Below are positions 15,181 to 23,502 of a DNA stretch of 41,928 bases, one piece after another. Made by a program: the position numbers and the translations under genes. The notes below the pieces were generated by a model. That model saw only the letters and a list, made by a program, of their open reading frames with translations, had not been told where the DNA came from and searched no databases. The stretch comes from Gammaproteobacteria bacterium. GTDB lineage: Bacteria; Pseudomonadota; Gammaproteobacteria; Steroidobacterales; Foliamicaceae. The DNA lies in assembly GCA_026707445.1 (NCBI GenBank), contig JAPOWV010000012.1, forward strand, positions 1 through 41,928. Reading direction: 5' to 3'. Each line of letters opens with the position of its first letter. The first letter of the stretch is position 1.

Positions 15181-15878
15181 CGGTTCTGCAGTAGAGCCAT
15201 GTTGGCGATGATCAGGCAGGCGATGCGAGCCGGACGCGGGTCAATGCCGCCTCTCGTCCTCGGCGCCCAGGGCAGCGCCAGCGTTCGGGCCAGATCCCGG
15301 CCGGTCGCCGAGTCGATCCGCTGGCTGGCAAGAAGAATGGCCTGCTGGAGGATCTGGGTGACCGCATAGGTTTCGTTGGCGCCGATGTCGTCGGCGAGCA
15401 TGGCCAGCTCGGACAGGCGGCCTTTTCGCCACCTGCCGAGTTCGCCGCCCTGGCCCACCCGCACCATCAGCAGGTCTTCGGTAGCCATTATTTGCCGCCG
15501 CGGCGTGTCCGCGCTTTCTTCGCTCAATTCCTCCGGGTAGCACACCGCCAGCGCATTCCAGCAGTCGGTTTGCTTCCACCAGCGCTGCGCGTCGCGCACC
15601 GCCTCGTGCTGCTGGGTCGGCCCCTGGCCGATCTTGCATTCCACCGCGGTGAAGTAGCGGTCGCCGTGCTTCCGGCGCACCTGAACGTCGCAACGATCCG
15701 CGCCGGTATTCGCATGGGTCTGCCCCGGCGTGGCGTGCAGATCGTGTTCGGAAAGGGCGTCCGCAAGCGCGGAGTTGAGCGCGTTTTCGTGGATGGGCAT
15801 AGGCGGGCTTGTCAGCCTTTCTTGTACATTTTCACGCCATGCTAGCGCATCGTCGATCACTTCGTTCGCTTCTGTCAT
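14973..15878 (-). CDS. Truncated restriction-enzyme-like protein (PD-(D/E)xK N-terminal domain)
   Basis: The frame encodes 301 residues from ATG 15878. Residues ~30-120 contain DRCDVQV and, 13 residues on, FTAVECKIG, the D-(x)n-ExK pattern of PD-(D/E)xK nucleases, within a domain listing NALNSALADAL and QRWWKQTDCW. Residues ~205-233 (RPARIACLIIANMALLQNRM) resemble the segment that leads into the large N6-adenine methylase region of fused restriction-modification enzymes. There the similarity stops: from about base 15182 downward the frame becomes an Arg-rich run (GRNPRCRRAGMRRLKEF) that does not look selected. The gene therefore seems cut short by deletion or frameshift, lacking methylase and specificity parts. 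Function is unlikely beyond a possible free nuclease domain. The gene and the DUF4143 ATPase form an accessory patch. Confidence 0.5.
   Translation of the reverse strand: MTEANEVIDDALAWRENVQERLTSPPMPIHENALNSALADALSEHDLHATPGQTHANTGADRCDVQVRRKHGDRYFTAVECKIGQGPTQQHEAVRDAQRWWKQTDCWNALAVCYPEELSEESADTPRRQIMATEDLLMVRVGQGGELGRWRKGRLSELAMLADDIGANETYAVTQILQQAILLASQRIDSATGRDLARTLALPWAPRTRGGIDPRPARIACLIIANMALLQNRMRSQGRNPRCRRAGMRRLKEFPRKHLHRVRKHLRSRRCGAAQGVQYGARSDHRRRNRSLPVAWRTHGL
15080..15120. repeat. Direct repeat of 13 bp with period 21, overlapping a 14-bp palindrome
   Basis: GCAAGTGTTTCCG occurs at 15080-15092 and again at 15101-15113. The second copy runs into the perfect palindrome GTTTCCGCGGAAAC (15107-15120). 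The period of 21 keeps reading frame, consistent with a seven-residue repeat in a coding remnant. Two copies only, so this is not a CRISPR array. Confidence 0.6.
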
Positions 15879-15913
15879 CACAGGCCGCGAGGCCTGTCGG
15901 CGCCGTCCACGCC

Positions 15914-18900
15914 TTACGCGGCGAATGTTTGGTCCAGGATGCGGGCGGTTCCCAGGGCGGTTTCCGAAATCAGATCGCCCAGGTCATCAAAATGGCCGAT
16001 GCCGCACATTTCCGCGATCGCGGCTTTCTGATCCTCGGAGGCGGAATCGGGATCGAAAGCGTCGCCGCAGGTCATCTGGAAATATCCTTCCAGGTTTTGC
16101 CAGAGCGTCCCGGCCTCGACCAGCCCGGAGGCCGCCCGGGCATCGATCAGGCCATGCCTGTCTGCGGCTTCGAAGGTGGGGATGAGGCCATGTACCAGCA
16201 CCTCGGGAGTATGGCGGGCATTCGTGAGCTGCAGGAATTCGGCGGCCAGTTCCACTTCCGCAAGGCCGCCCGGACGGCGCCGTATCTCCCAGGCATCGCT
16301 GTCCTTGTGCTGTTGCGCCAGGCTCTTGCGGACCGCGACCATGTCGGCGGCGATGGCGCCGGTGTCATGTGAGCCTGTCAGCACGGAACGCCGGAACGGC
16401 TCGAACCGGTCGCCGAGGTCGCCTTCCGCCTCGATGACGCGAGCGTGGACCAGCATGCGCAGATCGTTGGAACTGGCGATTTCGTCGAAGTGCCGCCGGG
16501 CTGCCTCGAGTGTCGGGGCGAATGTTTCGCGGCCCCCGCTCTCCAGGGCGTAGGGCGGCACAGTCCTGAGCAGAATGCCTTCGGCGGAGAAATCACGAAT
16601 CAGCCGCATGAAGAATTGCACGAATTGCGCATGCCAGGCAGTGGGGTTGAGCGTTGCAGTGCTGGATGTCCGGTCTTCACGGTCGCAGATGAACAGCAGT
16701 TCCAGGGGGCCACCGGTCACGAACTCGCGCCGGCCCGCGGAGCCCAGCGCCACCAGCGCTATGCGGCTGCCGGAAATTTCGCCGTGCTGCGAGGTGAATT
16801 CGGCCCTGGCCGCGGGCAACAGCGACGCCAGGCAGGTTTCCAGGATGTCGGTGAGGGGTGCGGCGGCTTCCACGGGCGGCATTGTCCCGCCGGCAATGTG
16901 GGCGCCGAGCTGGAAGGTTCGCTCTTCCGCCCAGGTTCGGGCTTCATTGACGAGATCGTTGGCGTCGGGCGTCCTGGCGGCGACGGCGCCCAGCTGCGCG
17001 CGCATTTCCCCGATGTCGAACTCGCGCTGGTAGTACACCCGCACCAGGCCCTGGCGGGCGATCTTCTCCATTTCCGGATCCAGGTCGAGGTCCTCCGGGA
17101 GCTGGAGGTCGGTGAATTCCTGCGCCCTCAGGCTTTCCTGCACGTAGGGATAGCGCGCCATCCATTGGGACAGCCGCGGGGCGGCGCCGATTACGCCGGC
17201 CAAGACCTTGTCCGTAACGCGCCGGGTTCCGCCGGAAATGTCCCGCAGGACCAGCCACAGGGCGGGGACGAACAACAGCGCGGCGACCGAGGAAAACAGG
17301 ACGCCGAAGGCCAGCGAGGCAGCCATCGGTACGAGCGGCTGCGCCGGAACGCTGTTGCTGAGCATCAGGGGCGCAACGCCGGCAAAGGTCGTGACCGTGG
17401 TGATCAGTATCGGACGGAATCGGGAAACGGCGGCATTCAGCAGGGCGTCCTCCATGCCGTCGCCCGCGGCCCGAAAGCGGTTGACGCCATGTATCAGGAC
17501 GAGAGTCGAGTTCACGACCACGCCGGAGGCGGCCACGATCCCGAAGACCGAGGCCATCGAAAGACCCACGACGGGCCCGAACAATTTGAGAGTCACGTGC
17601 CCCCATACCGCGCCCACGAAAGCAAAAGGCAGCACCGCCATGATGATCAGCGGTTGCGAATAGGAACGCAGGGGCAGGGCCAGCAGCGCGAATATTGCGA
17701 ACAGGGCCATGAGAAACAGCGGCCCGACCGTAGCGACCGTTTCCTGCTGCTCGCGGGCGCTTTCAACGGTGAAGGAAACGCCGTCGTAGCGGCGCAGGAC
17801 CTGGCTCAGGAACCCGGCGTTCAGTTCGGCCATGACGGCTTCCGCGGAAGTGATCCGGGGATCCACTTCGGCCGAGACATCAACGGTGCGCGATCCGTTG
17901 GTGCGCTGGATCTCCGCCAATCCCCGCCCACCGCTCAATACAGCCACCGCCGAGAACGGCACCTCCCCGCCCTCCGGCGTCCGGATCCTCAGCGAGTAGA
18001 GTGAATCCAGCGAGCGCCTTTGCTCTTCGGGGTAACGCACCATCAGACGGACGTCGTCACGGCCACGCTGTATCCGCTGGGCCTCTTCGCCGTAGAAAGC
18101 CTGTCGCACCTGGCGGCCCAGGTCGGCGAGGGTTATCCCCAGGGCTTCACCGGCCGGAGTAACCGAGAGTTCCAGCTCCGCCTTGCCCTCGCGCAGCGAA
18201 TCGACGATACCGAATACGCCCGGGTACTGAAGCAACTCGCCACGAAACTCGTCGGCGATGCGTCTCAAGTCGCCGATGTTCTCGCTCGCGAACCGAATCC
18301 ATATTTCCGGGTCTCTTTCTATTCTCTCCGTAATGAAGTTGAGTTGGTCCGAGGCGGCAACGGAACCGGCGATCTCGCGCCACATCCTGGCGACTTCCTC
18401 GGTCCGGATGTCGCGCTCCTCGCTCGGGTTCAGTTGCATCGTGACTTCGGCGAGGTGCGTGCCGGACGGCGCCGGGATGGCGCTGCCGGGCTGGGCCGTG
18501 GACGGGTGCCCTCCCATCGCCTCCAGAATGTGCAGCACCACCGGCTTGCCCTGTTCGTCGGCCAGTTGTTCCCTGAGGTCCCGGGCGGATTCCGCAAGTT
18601 GTTCAATGATCTCCAGCGTGGTCTCCTCGCTGACTCCCAGGGGCATCCGCAATCGGGCGGTGACCGTGTCTCCCTGTATCGGCGTGAAGAACGTGAACGG
18701 CAGGTGACCGCTGAGAACGATGCTGATCGAGACAGTCAGGGCCGCCAGGGAAATGGCCAGCGTCAGGACGCGCTTCCGGTACGCGGCGCGGGCCAGCTCG
18801 CGGAAACGTCCTTCGACAAGCGCCTCCAGCGCCGATTCGAACATGACCTGAACGCGCGCGAATCGGGCCCCCAGACGGCTGAGCGCACCGGTCACGTGGG

Positions 18901-20488
18901 CGGCGTAGACCAGAGATACGCCGCCGATTGCGACGCCGATCGCGGTGCGCAGGTCGGGCGTGACGGCAAACGCGCCAATCACCACGGCCGCCAGAACGGT
19001 CATCCCGAATTCGCCCAGCGGCATCCGGGTTCGGCGGTGTCCGAGATGCGCCGGCAGGACCATCTGGCACTCGATCAGGGAGAAGGCAAGACAGCAGATG
19101 ACGGTGCCGGCAATCACGCTGAATATCTGCCCGATCCTGCCGACCGAGAACAGAAGCGGCGTGAAGGCCGCAACGGTGGTCAGAACGCCGAACGTGACCG
19201 GAACCATGACCTGCTGCGTTCCCCGGATCGCGCCGGCGAGTTGACCGGCTCCCCGGCGGTGCGCGACGTAGGCGCTCTCTCCCACCACGACGGCGTCGTC
19301 CACCAGCATGCCGAGAGCGAGGATGAACCCGATCACCGAGATGGAGTCGATCGAGAAGCCGAGCGAATACATGAGGAAAAGCGCGCCGAGAAAGGCGATG
19401 GGAATGCCCGCCGCCACCCAGAGCGCCAGGTGGGGGCGGAGGAACAGGGCCAGCAGGAGCAGCACCAGCAAAAGACCCTGTACACCGCTGTCCACGAGGG
19501 CCCCCAGGCGGCCGGTCACCAGTTTCGATTCATCCTGCCAGACCTGCACCTGCACCCCTTCCGGATAACGGGAAGGCGACAGGGCAATAAAGTCCTTGAC
19601 GGTCTCGGTAATCAGGCGAATGTCCTGCTCGCCCATTCTGCTGACCTGGACCAGTGCGGCCGGTTTGCCGTTGAACGTGAGGCTCTGGCTGGTGTCTTCG
19701 AAGCCGTCCACGACCCGGGCCACATCTTTCACGAGGACCCGGGTGCCGTCGTTGCGGGTGGTGACCAGCAGGTTTTCGATTTCACGGCCCCGATAGGCCT
19801 GCCCGCTGGTCCGCAGCAGCACTTCGCCCTCGCGCGTTTTCACGGCGCCGCCCGGCAGGTCCAGCGAACGCATGCGCAGCGCGCTCGCGACGTCGTCGAA
19901 AGTCAGGTTGTTGCGCGACAGCGAAAGTTCGGAGATTTCAACGGAAATTTCGTACGGCCGCGCATTGGTGACTTCCGCATGCGTGACGCCGTCAAGCCTC
20001 AGGATGTCGTCGCGCACGCGACGCGCCATTTCCTTGAGCGCGCGTTCGTCCGCAGGGCCGGTAACGGCAATCTCCATGACCACGCTGGACGGCGTGACCA
20101 ACTGAATAATCGGTTTTTCCGCCTCCTGCGGAAACGTGTCGATGGCGTTGATCTGCGCATCGACGTCGTCCAGCACCAGGAACCGGTCGGCGTCGTAGAA
20201 GAGCTCCACCACGACGTTGCAGCGACCCTCCATCGCGGTTGAGCGCACTTCCTTGATGCCGTTGATGCCCTCAATCTGCTCCTCGATCCGGGTGCAGATC
20301 CCGGACTCCACTTCCTCCGGCGCGGCGCCCAGATAGGGAACGGTGACGGTAATGACGGGCAGGTCGAAGTCGGGGTAGAGCTTGACCGGAATCTGGCCGA
20401 GCGACGCGAGACCGGCCAGAACGGCAAATCCCATGAGCAGGTTGGCCGCCACCGTGTTGGTGGCGAACCAGGCGATCATTCCCTTCAT
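15914..20488 (-). CDS. RND efflux pump fused to a degenerate GlnE-like adenylyltransferase domain
   Basis: The 1524-residue product has two parts. Residues 1-1081 are an HAE-type RND transporter. TM1 starts MKGMIAWFATNTVAANLLM, the porter domain follows, and TM4 carries the proton-relay pair in GMLVDDAVVVGES. TM10-12 end near FVPALWLVLRD. Residues ~1120-1524 then match the order of a GlnE adenylyltransferase half: ALVALGSAGRREFVTGGPLELLF (1244-1266) for the nucleotidyltransferase strand, AEGILLRTVPPY for the EVDMRLRP strand, RHFDEIASSN, and WEIRRRPGGLAEVELAAEFL for the KRGPGG-DIEF helix. GlnE's SDLDL is GPLEL here and its third Asp is missing, so adenylylation is probably lost. The tail should be cytoplasmic. 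The start overlaps the adaptor stop as ATGA. A substrate cannot be assigned. Confidence 0.9.
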   Translation of the reverse strand: MKGMIAWFATNTVAANLLMGFAVLAGLASLGQIPVKLYPDFDLPVITVTVPYLGAAPEEVESGICTRIEEQIEGINGIKEVRSTAMEGRCNVVVELFYDADRFLVLDDVDAQINAIDTFPQEAEKPIIQLVTPSSVVMEIAVTGPADERALKEMARRVRDDILRLDGVTHAEVTNARPYEISVEISELSLSRNNLTFDDVASALRMRSLDLPGGAVKTREGEVLLRTSGQAYRGREIENLLVTTRNDGTRVLVKDVARVVDGFEDTSQSLTFNGKPAALVQVSRMGEQDIRLITETVKDFIALSPSRYPEGVQVQVWQDESKLVTGRLGALVDSGVQGLLLVLLLLALFLRPHLALWVAAGIPIAFLGALFLMYSLGFSIDSISVIGFILALGMLVDDAVVVGESAYVAHRRGAGQLAGAIRGTQQVMVPVTFGVLTTVAAFTPLLFSVGRIGQIFSVIAGTVICCLAFSLIECQMVLPAHLGHRRTRMPLGEFGMTVLAAVVIGAFAVTPDLRTAIGVAIGGVSLVYAAHVTGALSRLGARFARVQVMFESALEALVEGRFRELARAAYRKRVLTLAISLAALTVSISIVLSGHLPFTFFTPIQGDTVTARLRMPLGVSEETTLEIIEQLAESARDLREQLADEQGKPVVLHILEAMGGHPSTAQPGSAIPAPSGTHLAEVTMQLNPSEERDIRTEEVARMWREIAGSVAASDQLNFITERIERDPEIWIRFASENIGDLRRIADEFRGELLQYPGVFGIVDSLREGKAELELSVTPAGEALGITLADLGRQVRQAFYGEEAQRIQRGRDDVRLMVRYPEEQRRSLDSLYSLRIRTPEGGEVPFSAVAVLSGGRGLAEIQRTNGSRTVDVSAEVDPRITSAEAVMAELNAGFLSQVLRRYDGVSFTVESAREQQETVATVGPLFLMALFAIFALLALPLRSYSQPLIIMAVLPFAFVGAVWGHVTLKLFGPVVGLSMASVFGIVAASGVVVNSTLVLIHGVNRFRAAGDGMEDALLNAAVSRFRPILITTVTTFAGVAPLMLSNSVPAQPLVPMAASLAFGVLFSSVAALLFVPALWLVLRDISGGTRRVTDKVLAGVIGAAPRLSQWMARYPYVQESLRAQEFTDLQLPEDLDLDPEMEKIARQGLVRVYYQREFDIGEMRAQLGAVAARTPDANDLVNEARTWAEERTFQLGAHIAGGTMPPVEAAAPLTDILETCLASLLPAARAEFTSQHGEISGSRIALVALGSAGRREFVTGGPLELLFICDREDRTSSTATLNPTAWHAQFVQFFMRLIRDFSAEGILLRTVPPYALESGGRETFAPTLEAARRHFDEIASSNDLRMLVHARVIEAEGDLGDRFEPFRRSVLTGSHDTGAIAADMVAVRKSLAQQHKDSDAWEIRRRPGGLAEVELAAEFLQLTNARHTPEVLVHGLIPTFEAADRHGLIDARAASGLVEAGTLWQNLEGYFQMTCGDAFDPDSASEDQKAAIAEMCGIGHFDDLGDLISETALGTARILDQTFAA

Positions 20489-21669
20489 CGGGAAGAGGCG
20501 GTATTTGCGGAAACGGGCGCCGGGCGAACGCTCTGGCCCTCGACGACGTCATCCAGGGCCGTTACGCAGATCCGCTCCCCGTCCGAGACGTCGACCCGGA
20601 GGTAGGCGGTCTCCGCGGTCAGACGCACTACTTCCGCGTCACGAAAGGAAAGGCGGTTGTTCGTGTCCACTACGTAGAGCCGGTTGCCGGCCTGCAGCGC
20701 CGTGCCGGGAACCACCACGACGTCTTCAACGCGGTTGCCCATGATGTCGGCTTCCACAAACAACCCGACGGTCAGCGGCGCCGCCCCGCCTTCGGGTTCG
20801 TACGGATCGGCCACCTGCGCGATGACGTTGACGACCCGGCTCAAGGGGTCCAGTTCGCCCTCGGTCCGCACCACGTCGGCCTCCCATGCATGCATGCCGC
20901 CGGCAAATTCAGCGCGCAGTATTGCCTTGGTCTTCACCGTGGAAGGCGGATCGATCCGCGCGAGGGAAAAGGGCAGAAAGGCGAGGTCCTGGTCCTTGAC
21001 CGGCAGGCGCACCTCGGCGTAGTCGGTGGAGTAGAGGGTGGCGATGGATTCGCCGCGCGACACGAACTGCCCGGTGTCCACGTGTTCGGAGCGCACCCGC
21101 CCGTCATACGGTGCGGTCACGCGGGTTCGTTCCAGATCGCGTTCGGCCCGGACCAGGGCCGCCGTGGCCTGGAGTTGCGCTGCGCGGGCTACGTTGAGCT
21201 GATTCAGGGCCGTGTCGAGATCGGCCTGGCTGACCGCCCGGGTTGTTGCCAGTTCCTCCGCGCGGTTGAAAGTGAGTTCGGCGTTGGCGAGTTCGCTCTC
21301 GGCGGAAGCGAGGACGGCCCGCGACTGCTGCAGTGCGGCCTCGTAGTCGATCCGCTCGATCTCCACCAGTACGTCGCCTTGCGAGAAAAACCCGCCCGAG
21401 ACCATGGACGGCGAAACCGCCACGACCCGGCCTGCGACTTCCGCGACCAGGTTGCTCTCGGTTTTCGGGACGACGGTTCCGTGCGCCGTGACGATCAGTT
21501 GCGCGGTCCTCTTGACCGCCTCTACCGTCTGAACCGCCGGGGCGTCCGGTGGCCGCGCCTGACGGTCCGGCCTCGGGCCGGTGGCGATGATGGCTATTGC
21601 CAGCAGGAAGCCTCCCGCCACAATGAGTACGGGACCGAGATAGCGCTTCAGAAGGGCCAACAGTCTCAT
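20485..21669 (-). CDS. RND periplasmic adaptor (membrane fusion protein)
   Basis: This 394-residue protein has an N-terminal membrane anchor (GPVLIVAGGFLLAIAIIA) and the usual adaptor order. The first lipoyl half is AHGTVVPKTESNLVAEVAG, followed by a coiled-coil hairpin (LATTRAVSQADLDTALNQL). The second lipoyl half has VTAPYDGRVRSEHVDTGQFV; a beta-barrel and membrane-proximal domain complete it. It should link the RND pump downstream to an outer-membrane channel. Its start overlaps the permease stop, and its stop overlaps the pump start, each as ATGA, so all three proteins are probably made in fixed proportion. No outer-membrane channel gene is adjacent; the TolC homologue at 7893-9437 is a candidate partner. 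Confidence 0.92.
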   Translation of the reverse strand: MRLLALLKRYLGPVLIVAGGFLLAIAIIATGPRPDRQARPPDAPAVQTVEAVKRTAQLIVTAHGTVVPKTESNLVAEVAGRVVAVSPSMVSGGFFSQGDVLVEIERIDYEAALQQSRAVLASAESELANAELTFNRAEELATTRAVSQADLDTALNQLNVARAAQLQATAALVRAERDLERTRVTAPYDGRVRSEHVDTGQFVSRGESIATLYSTDYAEVRLPVKDQDLAFLPFSLARIDPPSTVKTKAILRAEFAGGMHAWEADVVRTEGELDPLSRVVNVIAQVADPYEPEGGAAPLTVGLFVEADIMGNRVEDVVVVPGTALQAGNRLYVVDTNNRLSFRDAEVVRLTAETAYLRVDVSDGERICVTALDDVVEGQSVRPAPVSANTASSR

Positions 21670-23429
21670 CCGGCGGCTCCCGTCACGGCTCTGGGCGCGT
21701 CCACGCGTACGGTGATGATGTCGGTATCGTGGTATTGCTGGTGGTGCACGGACGAGGCCAGGCCGCGCAGCAACCGCAGCGAGACCTCATGTTCCGGCGC
21801 CTGGCTGGAACTCTGTTCCACCAGCAGGGCCATCCGGTCTTCCACGTTGCCTTCGCCCGGGGCCGCAATCAGTTCCAGCACCGCGCCGTCGCCTTCCTTG
21901 TGCGCTACCAGCAAAAGCCGCCGCTTTGCCTGGTTTTCGGCGTCCTGGTGGTCGAGCAGGGTCAGGAGGGTTTCCTCGCTGGCGGCCTGCAGCCGGTCGG
22001 CCATGGCGTCCGACCAGCCGCTGCGCTTTGTGAACGACTCCAGGAATTCCTGGATCCGGGGCAGGGCGGACACGGCGAACTCCGCCTCGAGCCGCCGGCG
22101 GCGCGGTGCGGTAAGTTCGAGGAAAAGGGTCATCAGCACCGCCGTGAGCCCCCCGGCCGTCATGCCGTTCTCCATCATCCCGCCGGCAAACTCCGAGAAA
22201 AACTCCGGGAATATGACGCCGGCCTGGAAGCCGGTGCCGATCCAGAAGGACACGCCGCAGATGAGGCCGTTGCGCGCGTTCATGCCGTCCTGGATCACCA
22301 GTTTTATCCCGACCATGAACAGCATCGCCATGAGAACGATGACATAGGCCGCCACCACCGGTCCGGGTATGGCCAGGATCATGGCCAGCGCCTTGGGCAG
22401 AAATGCGACCGCCAGGAAGATCGCTCCCACGGCGATGCCCACCCTGCGCGCCCCGACGCCGGTCAGTTCGGTCACCGAAACGCTGGTGGAGTAGGTCGTG
22501 TTGGGTACCGTGCCGGCGAGTCCCGACAACAGGTTGCCGACGCCGTCGGCCGCCACGGCGCCCTGGACCGCCCGGAAATCCGGCGCTCGGGGCTTGCGCC
22601 AGGACACGCGCTGAATCGCGAGCCCGTCGCCGATGGTCTCGATGGCGCCCACCAGGGTGGCGAAGATGAAGGCCGGCAGCAGGCTCCAGAAGACCGGCCC
22701 GAAGTCGAGATTGAGTCCCGGCCAGTTCCCCGAGGGAAGCCCGATCCAGCCGGCTTCCGCAACGAGTTGCGTGTTGTAGAGGCCATAGAAGCCCGCAAGA
22801 ACCGATCCGGCTACAACGCCGATCAACGGCGCCCACAAGCGCAGCACGGCGTTTCCCCTGAGGGCTATGGCCACGATGATCAGCAGGGTCACGACAACGG
22901 TGAGCGGGGTGGAGAAGGACGGCGCGCCCTCGGGGATTTCCTTCATCATGTCGAAGGCGACCGGCATGACGGTCACCGCAATCAGCATGATCACGGTGCC
23001 GGATACGGTCGGGGTCAGCACCCGGCGCAGCAACGAAAGCCGTCCGGAAAGCAGGAACTGGAACAGGGAGGCAATGATGACCAGCGTGCCCAGCATGGCC
23101 GGTCCGCCCTTGGAGATGGCGGCGATGCAGACCGCGATGAAGGTCGCCGAAGTGCCCATGACCAGCACGTAGCCCGATCCGAAGCGCCCGACCCGGACGG
23201 CCTGCAGGATGGTAGTGACGCCGCTGATCGCAACCGCGGCGAAGACCGCCCAGGAGAGGTAGGATTCCGCGCCGCCGGCGGCCCGGATCACGATCGCCGG
23301 AGTCAGGACGATGCCGGCAATGCAAAGCACCGCGAACTGCAGGCCGAGGCCGAAGGCCAGCGGCTTCGGCAGCTTGTCGTTCGGTTCGTAGCGAACGTTG
23401 GCGACGGAATCGGGCGTATCGGCCATCAT
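21666..23429 (-). CDS. NCS2-family purine/xanthine-type permease with degenerate HATPase-like tail
   Basis: Residues ~1-440 are an NCS2 (nucleobase-ascorbate) permease with 12-14 membrane helices. Family motifs include the substrate region ETIGDGLAIQRVS followed by VAADGVGNLLSGLAGTVPNTTYS, close to the NCS2 pattern in which a conserved Glu and the NTxYSxN stretch contact the base. Residues 447-587 are a soluble tail: IQEFLESFTKRSGW, RLQAASEETLLTLL and LRLLRGLASSVHHQQYHDTD fall in the order of an RsbW/HATPase_c_2 domain. The N-box asparagine and the glycine-rich ATP loops are not present, so kinase activity is doubtful. Either ATG 23429 or 23426 could be the start; GGAG spacing favours the second. 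It is the first gene of the coupled unit with the adaptor and pump. Confidence 0.88.
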   Translation of the reverse strand: MMADTPDSVANVRYEPNDKLPKPLAFGLGLQFAVLCIAGIVLTPAIVIRAAGGAESYLSWAVFAAVAISGVTTILQAVRVGRFGSGYVLVMGTSATFIAVCIAAISKGGPAMLGTLVIIASLFQFLLSGRLSLLRRVLTPTVSGTVIMLIAVTVMPVAFDMMKEIPEGAPSFSTPLTVVVTLLIIVAIALRGNAVLRLWAPLIGVVAGSVLAGFYGLYNTQLVAEAGWIGLPSGNWPGLNLDFGPVFWSLLPAFIFATLVGAIETIGDGLAIQRVSWRKPRAPDFRAVQGAVAADGVGNLLSGLAGTVPNTTYSTSVSVTELTGVGARRVGIAVGAIFLAVAFLPKALAMILAIPGPVVAAYVIVLMAMLFMVGIKLVIQDGMNARNGLICGVSFWIGTGFQAGVIFPEFFSEFAGGMMENGMTAGGLTAVLMTLFLELTAPRRRRLEAEFAVSALPRIQEFLESFTKRSGWSDAMADRLQAASEETLLTLLDHQDAENQAKRRLLLVAHKEGDGAVLELIAAPGEGNVEDRMALLVEQSSSQAPEHEVSLRLLRGLASSVHHQQYHDTDIITVRVDAPRAVTGAAG

Positions 23430-23502
23430 GCAGCTCCGGTTGAGTGGGGGGTGCAGCCGGTTCGTTCCGTGTCCATATGGCGTTGCTCGTCCGGCTCCGC
23501 GG

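Noticed and set aside
18020..20242. A 740-codon open frame on the plus strand opposite the RND pump gene
   Set aside because: It is the mirror of a clearly coding minus-strand gene in GC-rich DNA, is His/Arg/Gln-rich and has no recognisable domain.
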